Shown here: positions 1 to 8,925 of the stretch, piece by piece
Position numbering within the stretch: the first letter of the stretch is position 1
How the letters are laid out: every line of letters starts with the position of its first letter
Origin: Altererythrobacter sp. H2
GTDB taxonomy: Bacteria > Pseudomonadota > Alphaproteobacteria > Sphingomonadales > Sphingomonadaceae
DNA length: 64,000 bases
Assembly: GCF_035319885.1 (NCBI RefSeq)
Contig: NZ_CP141285.1
Coordinates: 3,046,001-3,110,000, forward strand
Direction of reading: 5' to 3'
Made by a program: the position numbers and the translations under genes
The notes under the pieces: model-generated
Seen by the model: only the letters and a program-made list of their open reading frames with translations
Told to the model about the DNA's origin: nothing
The model's database searches: none

Positions 1-397
1 TGACGACAAGCCCGTCCGCCCAGCCGCGCTCCTGGTAATGGCCGAACAGCCGGTCCTCCGCAGCCTGGAAGGATACCAGCGTTTCGAAGCCGCGTTCGGA
101 GGCGGCGAGGCAGACACTGCCGAGCAGGGCATAGGCAAACGGGTTGATGGACGATGCACTCTCGCCCGGTCGGCAGATGACCACCACGGCCAGGGCGCCG
201 GTCGAGCCGCGCCGCAAGCGGGCAGCCCGTTCATCGACGAAATAGCCCAGTTCCTCTGCCGCCTTGAGCACCCGGTTGCGGGTCGGTTCGGCGATCACCG
301 GTGAACCGGCCAGGGCACGGCTGACGGTCGACTGGCTCACGCCGGCCCGTTCCGCGACATCAAACGATGTCGGTCGCCTGTGTTCCCCTCCGCTCAT
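1..397 (-). CDS. LacI-family transcriptional regulator, N-terminal part (cut by window edge)
   Basis: Reading leftwards from an ATG at 397, the frame stays open to the window edge (about 132 codons). Residues 10-30 form a LacI-type helix-turn-helix (TSFDVAERAGVSQSTVSRAL), followed by the hinge region (RVLKAAEELGYFVDERAARL) and the start of the periplasmic-binding-protein-like effector domain. The family represses or activates sugar catabolic genes in response to a carbohydrate ligand. It follows the halogenase-like gene on the same strand after 54 bases, so the two may be co-transcribed. It is one of two LacI regulators in the locus and a candidate reader of the palindromes at 2014-2047. Its effector cannot be told from this fragment. 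Confidence 0.9.
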   Translation of the reverse strand, partial: MSGGEHRRPTSFDVAERAGVSQSTVSRALAGSPVIAEPTRNRVLKAAEELGYFVDERAARLRRGSTGALAVVVICRPGESASSINPFAYALLGSVCLAASERGFETLVSFQAAEDRLFGHYQERGWADGLVV

Positions 398-451
398 CGG
401 GCCATGCTCTACGACCGGGCAGGGCCGAGTGGCAAGCGCAGGGTGCGCGGA

Positions 452-1957
452 TTACGCTGCGGCCGGGCAGTACTTGTCCAGATAGGCCGCATGGGTCGGC
501 ATGTGCTGGACGAGGTAGCGGATGGAGCTTTCCATCTCGTCCAGTTCCTTCTTCAGGTCCGGGCCGGCAATCTTGTCCGCAATCGCGTTGTGGCCGCCCA
601 TCGCGATCCGCTGCCCCATCATCACCGCGGCCCAGCTGGTTTCGGTGAACAGTTCGTCTTCCTCGCGGAAAATCTGCCCGTTGGCGCGGAACAGTTCGAC
701 CTTCTCGGTGAGCGTATCGGGCACAGGCATGGTCCGCACGTGGTTCCAGAACGGGGAATCGGTCCGCTCGGTGGCGTTGTAGTGCAGGATCAGGAAATCG
801 CGGATGCGCAGGTATTCCTTGGTGGTCAGCCGGTTGAACGCGTCGATCTGCGCCTGAGTAATCCCGTCGAGCGAAAGCAGCGCGATCAGCTTGTTGATGC
901 CGGTGTGGACGAGGTGGATCGAGGTCGATTCGAGCGGCTCCATGAACCCCGCGGCGAGGCCCAGAGCCACCACGTTGCGGTTCCAGAACTTCTTGCGCCG
1001 CCCGGTGATGAACCGGAGGAAATTGGGCTCGGCCGCAGGCTTGCCCGCAAGGTTGCTCACCAGGATGCCATGCGCCTCGTCATCCGACATGTGTTCGCTG
1101 CAATAGACATGGCCGTTGCCGTTGCGGCGCTGCAGGGGCACGCACCATTGCCAGCCGGCGCTGTGGGCGGTGGCGCGCGTGAAGGGCGGCGGGCCGCTGC
1201 CATCCTCGCGTTCGCAGGGCAGGGCCACGGCACGGTCGCACGGCAGGTAGTGGCGCCAGTCCTCGTATCCGGTCTCCAGCGCCTGTTCGATCAGCAGGCC
1301 GCGGAAGCCAGAGCAGTCGACGAACAGATCGCCGGGGATCACGCTTTCGTCAGCCATCGTCACCGAAGCGACGTAGCCGCTCTCCGCATCGAGGGTCACG
1401 TCGGCCACGCGCCCCTCGCGCCGCACCACGCCGCGCTGTTCGGCATAGCTGCGCAAATAGCGGGCGTAGCGGGTCGCATCGATGTGGTAGGCGTAATTGA
1501 TGGGCGGCAGGTCTTCCCGGGCATAATCCTCGGTGCGGGAGAATTTGCCGAAGTAGGCTGCCATGGTTTCCAGGTTGAAGGCCTGGATCGGGCGCTTGTC
1601 CCCCATCTCGCGGAAGCGGTGCCAGATCTGGTGAAACGCGATCCCGCCCATGTGATAACCGTAGGCGCCGAAGGGATGGATATAGCTGTCACCCACCTGC
1701 CCCCAGTTGACGAACTGGATGCCCAGTTTGAAGCTCGCCTGGCACGCGGCCATCATCTCGCGTTCGTCGATCCCCAGCAGGTTGTTGAATTCGACGAACG
1801 GAGGAATGGTCGCCTCGCCCACGCCGACGGTGCCGATTTCCTCCGACTCGATGAGGGTGATTGTCACCCCCCTTGCGCCGACGATCCGCGACAGCGCCGC
1901 TGCCGCCATCCACCCGGCGGTTCCACCACCCACGATAACGATCTTTTCTATGGCCAT
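452..1957 (-). CDS. Tryptophan-halogenase-like flavin-dependent protein
   Basis: 501 residues, the usual length for flavin-dependent tryptophan halogenases. Visible hallmarks are the FAD-binding GGGTAGW motif at residues 10-16, a lysine in the conserved SFKLG segment (K77, matching the catalytic Lys of PrnA), a WQWCVP segment matching the WxWxIP signature, and FMEPLES with E340 at the place of the catalytic Glu. The family uses FADH2, chloride or bromide and O2 to make a lysine-bound haloamine. In sphingomonads and Caulobacter, relatives sit beside TonB-dependent receptors of sugar loci, where their substrate is unknown. Here it is divergent from such a receptor, with two LacI-like operators between them. 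Halogenation itself is inference. Confidence 0.9.
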   Translation of the reverse strand: MAIEKIVIVGGGTAGWMAAAALSRIVGARGVTITLIESEEIGTVGVGEATIPPFVEFNNLLGIDEREMMAACQASFKLGIQFVNWGQVGDSYIHPFGAYGYHMGGIAFHQIWHRFREMGDKRPIQAFNLETMAAYFGKFSRTEDYAREDLPPINYAYHIDATRYARYLRSYAEQRGVVRREGRVADVTLDAESGYVASVTMADESVIPGDLFVDCSGFRGLLIEQALETGYEDWRHYLPCDRAVALPCEREDGSGPPPFTRATAHSAGWQWCVPLQRRNGNGHVYCSEHMSDDEAHGILVSNLAGKPAAEPNFLRFITGRRKKFWNRNVVALGLAAGFMEPLESTSIHLVHTGINKLIALLSLDGITQAQIDAFNRLTTKEYLRIRDFLILHYNATERTDSPFWNHVRTMPVPDTLTEKVELFRANGQIFREEDELFTETSWAAVMMGQRIAMGGHNAIADKIAGPDLKKELDEMESSIRYLVQHMPTHAAYLDKYCPAAA

Positions 1958-2013
1958 GTGGCACCTTCAACCATGCTCTCCGACCTTTGTCACTAGCATG
2001 GAAGGAACCTTGA

Positions 2014-2027
2014 TGTGAACGTTCATT
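2014..2027. promoter_or_regulatory. LacI-type operator, site 1
   Basis: TGTGAACGTTCATT contains a perfect 10-bp palindrome (2016-2025) and differs from TGTGAACGYTCACA only in the last two bases. It lies 57 bases before the halogenase start and about 90 before the receptor start, so one bound repressor could act on both promoters. The central CG is typical of LacI/GalR-family operators. Which of the two LacI proteins binds is not shown by the sequence. Confidence 0.6.
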
Positions 2028-2033
2028 TCCACT

Positions 2034-2047
2034 TGTGAACGCTCACA
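2034..2047. promoter_or_regulatory. LacI-type operator, site 2
   Basis: TGTGAACGCTCACA, widened to TTGTGA-N4-TCACAA over 2033-2048, is close to the idealised symmetric lac operator. Its centre is exactly 20 bp from the centre of site 1, about two helical turns, so two dimers would sit on the same DNA face. It is shared by the divergent halogenase and receptor genes. Confidence 0.65.
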
Positions 2048-2114
2048 ATCTGGGTTACCTCAAGCTGGAAGGGGTCCGGATTCGTCCGAAGGCCTCGGGT
2101 TATGGGAGGATACC

Positions 2115-5100
2115 TTGGCACTCACCGACACTTCCGCGCGCACGTTTTCCTGGCGCTCCACCGCTCTCGGCACCGCGTCGGCGCTGGCCCTTGCCGGGGT
2201 CGCCCAGCCTGTATGGGCGCAGGAACAGGCAGCCGCCGAGCCGGCTGACGAAACTGTAGCGGAAACCGAAGACGCCGAGATCGTCGTATCCGGCTTCCGT
2301 GCCTCGCTCCAGTCGGCGCAGAACGTCAAGCGGCTGGCGGATACCGTCGTTGACGTGATCACGGCTGAAGACATCGGCGCCCTGGCTGACCGGTCGGTCG
2401 CCGAAGCGCTGCAGCGGGTACCCGGGGTCAACATCGGCCGGTTCGAAAAGACCACTGACCCGACCCGGTTCTCGGTCGAGGGCACCGGCGTGATCATCCG
2501 CGGATTGCCCTACACCCGTTCGGAGCTGAACGGCCGCGACATTTTCTCCGCCAACGGCGGCCGCGTGCTGAGTTTCGAAGATGTCTCGCCCGAGCTCGTC
2601 GGGCGGGTCGAGGTTTTCAAGAACAGCACCGCCGACCAGATCGAAGGCCAGATCGCGGGTACGGTCAACCTCGTCACCCGCAAGCCGCTGGACATGCGGG
2701 GGCTTCGCATCGCCGGCTCGATCGAGGCCAACTACGGCGACTTCCGTGACGAGATTTCCCCGACTTTCAACATTCTCGGTTCGAACACGTTTGAAACCGG
2801 AGCGGGCACGTTCGGCCTGCAGCTGAGCTACTCCAACTCGAAGCTCAAAAGCCGCACCGATGCTTCGCAGATCATCGACACGTGTTATCGCCCGGCTGAC
2901 CTGAGCGGGGCCTGTATCCGGGTCTTCGGCATCAATTCCGGCGGCTTCGGCGACGTACCCAACTTCACGCCGGACCAGTTCCCGCCGGCGAACTCCGTGC
3001 TGGTGCCGCAATACGCCGGGGTCCGCTCGACCACGCTGGACCGGGATCGCGAAGCCTTCTCCGGGGTCGCCCAGTTCGAAACGCTCGACGGCGGCCTGGT
3101 GATGACCCTCGAATACCTGCGTTCGAACACCAGCTTCTTTACCGAAGAATTCGCGCTGATCGGCCGGATAGACGACGGCGTCTCTTCCCCGAGCCCCCGC
3201 CCCGGGACCAATTTCGAATTTGATGCGGATGGCCGGTTCGTCAGCGGCATTCTGACGCAGAACGTCGGTAATGCCTACGCGACCCCGTTCGGCCTCGGGG
3301 GCATCCCCATGGATTCGTTGCGCTTCCTGCGTGACACCGATTCGATGACCCAGGATATTTCCTTCGATGCCAAGATGGAATTTTCTGACCGTTTCCGTGG
3401 CAGCGTGGAAATGCAGTACGTCAATTCCAGGCTGACCCGCGATTCCGTCTTCGGCGCGATGAGCACCTGGGCCGATATCGGCATCGACCTTTCCGGCGCG
3501 ACGCCGGACATCCAGTTCCTTGCGCCTCCGGGGGCACCGGCTGATTACTTCTCCAGCGGCTTCTACACCTACTACTGGTTCGGCCTCGACAGCCGCGAAG
3601 AGAACGACGGCGATCTGTTCAGCCTTGCAGGCGATCTGGAATACGATCTCAGCGATACGGGCTTCCTGCGCAAGGCAGTGTTCGGTGCTCGTTGGGCCGC
3701 GCGTGACCGCGTCAACCGCAACACCAACTTCAGCACCTGGGGGAACCTTTCCGCCCCCTGGGCCGGGCGTGCAGGCTGCGCGCCCTGGGGTGAGGGGCCG
3801 GGCTGCGGTCAGGGTCCGGGCCCATTTGTCCCCGACTGGTCCGGCTTCACGCCGGGTCGCTTCTACACCGGCCTGCCCGGTCAGGAATTCGCGATCGCGG
3901 GCGGCGCCTTTGCGGACGAGTTCCCGAATTACTCCCAGCTGCGGTCGCCGTTTGCCGGCAACTTCCAGCGTGGTCAGGCCGGAGCCCCCATCGCCAACGG
4001 AGCAGCCTTTTTCTACGGCGGCGACGATTTCCTGCAGGATTACCTGAACGGCACGACCGACCGCGAGTGGGACGAAATCTCGACTTTCGGCCAGTCGCCT
4101 GAGCGCTTCAACCTGGGCGTAAACGGACGCACGCGCACATTGCTTGACGGCTCGGTGGTGCAGTGTGACCCCTACTGCCCGGCCGAAATCTCTGACGTGA
4201 CCGAGATCACCTCGGCCGCTTACGCCCGGATCGACTACGGGCACGACTTCGATGGCGGCTGGGCCTTGGCCGGCAACATCGGCCTGCGTTATGTCAGGAC
4301 CAAGGTCAGCAACAACTCGTTGCTTGCCTTCCCCAATCCGGGCTTCTTCGACAATCCGGAAAATCCTGCTGCCAATGGCGACGGCATTGTCCAGGTTGCG
4401 GAAATCAACGCCTTGTGCGCCACCCCGGTGCCGCCGGGGCAGCAGCGGCTCTATTGCAACCTGACCGGTGCAAGGCAGGCGCAATTTGCTGCACTGCACA
4501 CCGGTGAACTCATTCCGGACAACCGGGACATCACGTTCGACCACTGGCTGCCTTCGTTCAATATCCGCCTCGACAGCGGGACGGGCGTGGTCATCCGCGG
4601 CGCTGTGTCGAAGGGTATTTCCCGGCCTGACCTGAACCTGTTCAACGCCGGCGGCGTGCTGGGCTTCAGCGGACGGGTCGACAATGGTCCGCTGCTGTCG
4701 ATTTCGACCGGAAACCGCGGGCTGCGGCCGATCGAATCGTGGTACTACGACCTGAGCGCCGAATGGTACTTCGACGATGTGGGCTCGATAACGGCCGCCT
4801 TCTTCCTGAAGGACATCGACGGGATCATCCAGAACGGCACAGGTCTGGTGAATTACGAATCCCCCAGCGGCATTTCCGAAGACGTGATCATCTCCGGTCC
4901 GGCGAACGATCTGTCAGGTGTGCTCAAGGGCGTCGAACTGGCCTATCAGCAGACCTTCGATTTCCTGCCCGGCTTGCTGGGCGGACTGGGTGCACAGCTT
5001 TCCTACACCTATGTCGACGCGTCGGACTTCGTAACGCCGAACATTTCGGGTATCGGTTCACCGTCGGTCAATTCATCTGGTGGCCCTCTCAACGGCGGGC

Positions 5101-5459
5101 CGTTTGTCGGGGAAACGCCGAACTCGGGCACGTCCAAGCATACGGTGAACGCGGTGGCGTTCTACGAGCGGGGGCCGATCTCGATCCGCGCAGCCTATAA
5201 CTGGCGCAGTGCCTTCCTCGTTACACCGAGGGACGACCTGTTCCCGTTCTCGCCGACCTATCAGGAAGCCGGCGGCCAGCTCGATGCCTCGATCTTCTTC
5301 ACTGTGAACGACCATCTGAAACTCGGCGTCCAGGGCGTGAACCTGCTCGACGAAGTTACGACGCTGTCGACGCTGGTCGATTATGACGGAACGAGGGTGC
5401 TCAGCGCGGCGTTCCGCAACGACCGCCGGTACACGTTCCTGGCCCGGTTCAACTTCTAG
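2115..5459 (+). CDS. TonB-dependent receptor of the glycan-uptake type
   Basis: 1114 residues, the long class of outer-membrane receptor typical of Xanthomonas, Caulobacter and sphingomonads for oligosaccharides. The TTG at 2115 is chosen because a GGGAGGA ribosome site lies at 2104-2110 and no in-frame ATG precedes the signal peptide (cleavage near VWAQ at about residue 35). A TonB-box-like EIVVSGF follows at about residue 55, then a plug domain (DVITAEDIGALADRSVAEALQRV region) and a beta-barrel ending in aromatic FNF. Context (GH16, GH3, LacI, MFS) points to import of beta-glucan oligosaccharides. A clear terminator follows at 5488-5524. Substrate is inferred. Confidence 0.93.
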   Translation: MALTDTSARTFSWRSTALGTASALALAGVAQPVWAQEQAAAEPADETVAETEDAEIVVSGFRASLQSAQNVKRLADTVVDVITAEDIGALADRSVAEALQRVPGVNIGRFEKTTDPTRFSVEGTGVIIRGLPYTRSELNGRDIFSANGGRVLSFEDVSPELVGRVEVFKNSTADQIEGQIAGTVNLVTRKPLDMRGLRIAGSIEANYGDFRDEISPTFNILGSNTFETGAGTFGLQLSYSNSKLKSRTDASQIIDTCYRPADLSGACIRVFGINSGGFGDVPNFTPDQFPPANSVLVPQYAGVRSTTLDRDREAFSGVAQFETLDGGLVMTLEYLRSNTSFFTEEFALIGRIDDGVSSPSPRPGTNFEFDADGRFVSGILTQNVGNAYATPFGLGGIPMDSLRFLRDTDSMTQDISFDAKMEFSDRFRGSVEMQYVNSRLTRDSVFGAMSTWADIGIDLSGATPDIQFLAPPGAPADYFSSGFYTYYWFGLDSREENDGDLFSLAGDLEYDLSDTGFLRKAVFGARWAARDRVNRNTNFSTWGNLSAPWAGRAGCAPWGEGPGCGQGPGPFVPDWSGFTPGRFYTGLPGQEFAIAGGAFADEFPNYSQLRSPFAGNFQRGQAGAPIANGAAFFYGGDDFLQDYLNGTTDREWDEISTFGQSPERFNLGVNGRTRTLLDGSVVQCDPYCPAEISDVTEITSAAYARIDYGHDFDGGWALAGNIGLRYVRTKVSNNSLLAFPNPGFFDNPENPAANGDGIVQVAEINALCATPVPPGQQRLYCNLTGARQAQFAALHTGELIPDNRDITFDHWLPSFNIRLDSGTGVVIRGAVSKGISRPDLNLFNAGGVLGFSGRVDNGPLLSISTGNRGLRPIESWYYDLSAEWYFDDVGSITAAFFLKDIDGIIQNGTGLVNYESPSGISEDVIISGPANDLSGVLKGVELAYQQTFDFLPGLLGGLGAQLSYTYVDASDFVTPNISGIGSPSVNSSGGPLNGGPFVGETPNSGTSKHTVNAVAFYERGPISIRAAYNWRSAFLVTPRDDLFPFSPTYQEAGGQLDASIFFTVNDHLKLGVQGVNLLDEVTTLSTLVDYDGTRVLSAAFRNDRRYTFLARFNF

Positions 5460-5487
5460 CCGGGGCTGCCCGGTATCGACCGACACC

Positions 5488-5524
5488 AGGCGGGCCCTTG
5501 CCGAGCGCGAGGGCCCGCCTTTTT
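5488..5524 (+). terminator. Rho-independent terminator after the TonB receptor
   Basis: A perfect 11-bp stem, AGGCGGGCCCT paired with AGGGCCCGCCT (5488-5498 with 5510-5520), has an 11-base loop and is followed by a run of five T. It should end the receptor transcript 54 bases before the GH16 gene, which implies a separate promoter for GH16 or some read-through. Confidence 0.85.
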
Positions 5525-5577
5525 GTTGGAAATCCCCCGCAGCTTTCCCCTACGGCGCAAACTCTGGAGCCTGACCG

Positions 5578-6585
5578 ATGATGACGTACCGCCGCGCCGC
5601 CCTGATCGCCCTTGCCGCATCGCTGGCCGCCTGCCAGACCGCGCCCGAACGCGAGCGCAAGGTCATTTCCACCGTCGAGCGGCCCGAGCCCGGCACTGCC
5701 CGGACGCCCGGCAATGAAAGCGGCTGGCAGATGGTCTGGGCTGACGAATTCGACGGTGATGAAATCGACATCGGCAAGTGGCAGTTCGACGTCGATTGCT
5801 GGGGCGGCGGCAACAACGAGCGCCAGTGCTACACCGACAGCTCGCGCAATGCCCGGATCGAGGACGGGATCCTGCGCATCATCGCCCGCAAGGAAAGCCA
5901 CACCGGCCCCGCCTACCCGCCCCACGTAAGGGCCAGTCAGGCCGATCCCGATGCCTTGGCGACCAAGCCGTTCACTTCGGCCCGGCTGGTCACCCGCGGC
6001 AAAGCGGCCTGGCAATATGGCCGGATCGAGATCCGGGCCCGGCTGCCGCAAGGCCAGGGCACCTGGCCGGCAATCTGGATGTTGCCGGAAGACAATGCTT
6101 ACGGCACCTGGGCGGCATCGGGCGAGATCGACATCCTCGAGGCGGTCAACCTGGGCGTACCCTGCGCAAAGTGCCCCGGCGGGGTAGAGAACACGATCCT
6201 GGGCACGCTCCACTTTGGCGGACTGTGGCCGGACAATGCGCTCAACAGCAGCGAAATGCACGCGCCGGAAGTGCTGGAGGGTTTTCACACCTATGGCATC
6301 ATCTGGGCGCCGGGGGTGATCGAGTGGACCCTCAACGGCCAGGTCTTCGCCCGCAAGGAGGCTGGCAGCTGGTGGAGCGTCAATTCCGCCGATCCGCTGG
6401 CACCGTTCGACAAGCCCTTCCACCTGATCCTCAACCTGGCCGTCGGCGGCGGCCTGCCGGAAGAACGCGGCCTCGGCGGGGTTGACGAAAGCGGGTATCC
6501 CAAGTCACTGGACGTTGACTGGGTCCGGGTCTGGCAATGCCGCCCCGAAGGCGCCAGCGATGCGGGCTGCACAGGGAAACGCTAA
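5578..6585 (+). CDS. GH16 endo-beta-1,3-glucanase (laminarinase-like) lipoprotein
   Basis: 335 residues. The N-terminus is a lipoprotein signal with lipobox LAAC (Cys at residue 19), so the enzyme is probably anchored to a membrane. The body is a single GH16 jelly-roll domain: the typical start WQMVWADEFDG, a GNNERQCYT segment, and the catalytic signature GEIDILE with E183 as nucleophile, D185, and E188 as acid/base. The bulge-containing EIDILE form is usual for laminarinases and lichenases. It should cut laminarin-like chains into oligosaccharides, which the neighbouring GH3 enzyme would finish. It is followed after 3 bases by the lacI gene. There is no visible carbohydrate-binding module. 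Confidence 0.92.
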   Translation: MMTYRRAALIALAASLAACQTAPERERKVISTVERPEPGTARTPGNESGWQMVWADEFDGDEIDIGKWQFDVDCWGGGNNERQCYTDSSRNARIEDGILRIIARKESHTGPAYPPHVRASQADPDALATKPFTSARLVTRGKAAWQYGRIEIRARLPQGQGTWPAIWMLPEDNAYGTWAASGEIDILEAVNLGVPCAKCPGGVENTILGTLHFGGLWPDNALNSSEMHAPEVLEGFHTYGIIWAPGVIEWTLNGQVFARKEAGSWWSVNSADPLAPFDKPFHLILNLAVGGGLPEERGLGGVDESGYPKSLDVDWVRVWQCRPEGASDAGCTGKR

Positions 6586-6588
6586 GTC

Positions 6589-7644
6589 ATGGCGAGACGC
6601 CGCCAGGCCGTCACGATCAAGCATGTTGCTGCCGATGCAGAGGTTTCCCTGCAGACGGTCAGCCGCGTCATCAACAACGAGCCCAATGTCCGCCCGGAAA
6701 TGAAGGCGCGGGTCCAGGCGTCGATCGACAAGCTTGGGTATATCCCGTCAATTGCCGCGCAGCGGATGAGCGGGTCCCGCTCATACCTGATCCTGGCGCT
6801 CAATGACCGCGAACGGACCATTGCCGACTGGCAGGCCAGGCAGGGGTCGGACTGGGTCGATCAGATGCTGCTCGGCGGAATGCTGAAGTGTGCCGAATAC
6901 GGCTATCGCATGATTATCGAGCTGGTCGACACACACAACGACCATGTTGCCCGCGAACTCAACGCGGCACTGGTCGCGCTTCAGCCGGATGGCGTGATCC
7001 TGACACCGCCGCACTCGGACAACCCGCTGATCACCGGCCTGCTCGAGGAACGCCGCATCCCGTTCGCGCGGATCGGATCGCTCGGCAATGGCGGGGGCAT
7101 TCCGCTGGTCATGGGCGACGAGCAGGCGGCCGAGCGCGCCACCCGCCACCTGCTCCGGCTGGGCCATACCCGGATCGGTTTCATTACCGGGTCGAAGGAA
7201 TATGCCCTCAGCAGCTGGCGCGAGAACGGCTGGCGCGCCGTGATGGACGAGGCGGGCCTTGCCACCGAAGGCCTCTGCGTGACGGGGGACTTCAGCTATG
7301 TCTCGGGCACGGCGGCAGCGGAGCAACTCCTCTCCCTCGCCCACCCGGCCACCGCCATCGTTGCCAGCAACGATCAGATGGCGATTGCCGTGCTGGACCA
7401 TGCCCGTGCCCGCGGGCTCGACGTGCCGCGCGACCTGTCACTGGTAAGCTTTGACAACACGCCGGTCACGATGTTCAGCCAGCCGCCACTGACCGCCATA
7501 GACCAGCCCATTGCCGCCACCGTGGCCCGCGCCGCCGAACTGCTGATCGCGGCCAAGAAGGGCGATAAACTGCCCGCCGGGGTGACCGTGATCGAGGCCA
7601 GCCTGATCGAGCGCGGCTCCACCGCGCCGCCGGCACCTGCATGA
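6589..7644 (+). CDS. LacI-family transcriptional regulator
   Basis: 351 residues, full length. The helix-turn-helix at about residues 9-28 (TIKHVAADAEVSLQTVSRVI) has the recognition helix TVSRVINN, close to that of LacI itself (TVSRVVN), followed by hinge and two-lobed sugar-binding domain. It ends in an ATGA overlap with the downstream MFS gene and starts 3 bases after GH16, so it is part of the island's operon. It is the better candidate to read the lac-like palindromes at 2014, 2034 and 8895, by similarity of the recognition helix. Effector unknown; glucose or a gluco-oligosaccharide is the natural guess. Confidence 0.92.
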   Translation: MARRRQAVTIKHVAADAEVSLQTVSRVINNEPNVRPEMKARVQASIDKLGYIPSIAAQRMSGSRSYLILALNDRERTIADWQARQGSDWVDQMLLGGMLKCAEYGYRMIIELVDTHNDHVARELNAALVALQPDGVILTPPHSDNPLITGLLEERRIPFARIGSLGNGGGIPLVMGDEQAAERATRHLLRLGHTRIGFITGSKEYALSSWRENGWRAVMDEAGLATEGLCVTGDFSYVSGTAAAEQLLSLAHPATAIVASNDQMAIAVLDHARARGLDVPRDLSLVSFDNTPVTMFSQPPLTAIDQPIAATVARAAELLIAAKKGDKLPAGVTVIEASLIERGSTAPPAPA

Positions 7645-8855
7645 ACGGAACCGGCGTGGCAGACGCGCCCCTGCTGCGACAGGATACGCGCTTCCTGCTG
7701 CTCTATGCGCTGGCACTGGCTGGCGGTGCGGTCGCCTATGTCCCTTTCCTCACCATCCTGCTGCCGATGCAACTGGCGGGGATGACCGGGGCGGACAAGG
7801 TCGAGTGGCTCGCCTATGCCACCTTCGCTGGGGCGGTCACCGCCAGCCTGGCCAATATCGGCTTCGGCTGGCTGAGCGACCTGACCCGCAGCCGGGTGCC
7901 GTGGATTGTCACCGGCCTCGTTTCGTCCTCGCTGGTGCTGGTGGCATTCGGCCAGATCGACGAACCCGGCACACTGATTGCGCTGCTGGTCGTGTGGCAG
8001 TGCACCCTCAACATGATGCTCGCGTCGCTGATGGCATGGGCCGGGGATTGCGTGCCGGACCACCAGAAGGGCTTGCTGGGCGGACTGATGGCGATCTCGC
8101 CTGCTGCCGGGGCGCTGGCGACAACCCTCATTACCCTGCCGGGACTGGCATCACCACAGGAACGGCTGTGGCTGGTCGCCCTGCTGGTCGCAGGATGCAT
8201 CGGGCCTGCGCTGCTGTTTGGCGCCCCGCGCCGGTTTCCGGAACTCACCGCCAGCCGCCCGGGCGCGGATGAAGCAGCAGTTGGCACGCCCCTGCCTGCC
8301 AACCCGGCCCTGATCCGGATGTGGCTGGCCCGTCTGCTGATCCAGGTCTCCGAAGCGGCGCTGTTTGCCTTTCTCTACTTCTGGTTCCGCTCGGTTGACA
8401 CGGCCATGGATGATGCCCGGATCGCGCAAGTGTTCGGGGCTGTTCTGGTCTGCTCGATCCCGGTCTCGATTGCGGCGGGGCGCTGGTCCGACCGGATGGG
8501 GCGGCCCTTCCTGCCGCTGCCCATCGCATCGGGAATAGCCGCACTGGGCCTGTTGCTGATGGCCTGGTCATCAACCTTGCCCGGCGCCATTGCGGGCTAT
8601 GCGGTGTTCGGCCTGGCGGCGACCGTGTTCCTCTCGCTCCATTCGGCCCAGACCCTGCGCGTGCTCCCCAGCCCGGAAAAGCGCGGGCGGCACCTGGGGT
8701 TCTTCAACCTGACCAACACCACACCCTCGCTGGTGATGCCGTGGATGGTGGTCACGATCGAGCCACTGTTCGGCTTCTCCGGCCTGTTCGTGGTGCTGGC
8801 CTTTTGCGCCATGGCCGCGGCCGCCTTGCTGGCGACGATTCGCGCCCGGACATAG
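7641..8855 (+). CDS. MFS transporter, probable sugar/oligosaccharide carrier
   Basis: 404 residues with about 12 hydrophobic segments in two six-helix halves. Between helices 2 and 3 lies the MFS motif-A-like segment GWLSDLTRSRVPW, repeated in the second half as GRWSDRMGRP. The start codon overlaps the lacI stop (ATGA), so translation is probably coupled. Position within the beta-glucan island suggests uptake of disaccharides or short glucans across the inner membrane, which is inference. Relatives exist among glycoside-cation symporters as well as general MFS. Confidence 0.85.
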   Translation: MNGTGVADAPLLRQDTRFLLLYALALAGGAVAYVPFLTILLPMQLAGMTGADKVEWLAYATFAGAVTASLANIGFGWLSDLTRSRVPWIVTGLVSSSLVLVAFGQIDEPGTLIALLVVWQCTLNMMLASLMAWAGDCVPDHQKGLLGGLMAISPAAGALATTLITLPGLASPQERLWLVALLVAGCIGPALLFGAPRRFPELTASRPGADEAAVGTPLPANPALIRMWLARLLIQVSEAALFAFLYFWFRSVDTAMDDARIAQVFGAVLVCSIPVSIAAGRWSDRMGRPFLPLPIASGIAALGLLLMAWSSTLPGAIAGYAVFGLAATVFLSLHSAQTLRVLPSPEKRGRHLGFFNLTNTTPSLVMPWMVVTIEPLFGFSGLFVVLAFCAMAAAALLATIRART

Positions 8856-8894
8856 AGGCTTGCAATCGCTTTGAACCCGTGCGAGGACTCCTAT

Positions 8895-8908
8895 TGGGAA
8901 CGTTCACA
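8895..8908. promoter_or_regulatory. LacI-type operator, site 3
   Basis: TGGGAACGTTCACA matches TGTGAACGTTCACA with one mismatch, in the 70-base gap between the MFS gene and the GH3 gene, 17 bases before the GH3 start. It links the GH3 enzyme to the same repressor as the receptor/halogenase pair. The close distance to the start codon fits repression by blocking. Confidence 0.5.
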
Positions 8909-8925
8909 GAGGGTGCGTACTGAGG

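Noticed and set aside
380-1996. Long open frame opposite the halogenase gene (538 codons)
   Set aside because: It is the mirror of a GC-rich coding sequence; its translation has no family resemblance while the other strand has clear halogenase motifs.
2100-4544. 814-codon open frame opposite the TonB receptor
   Set aside because: Antisense shadow caused by codon bias; repetitive low-information translation, no ribosome site or domain.
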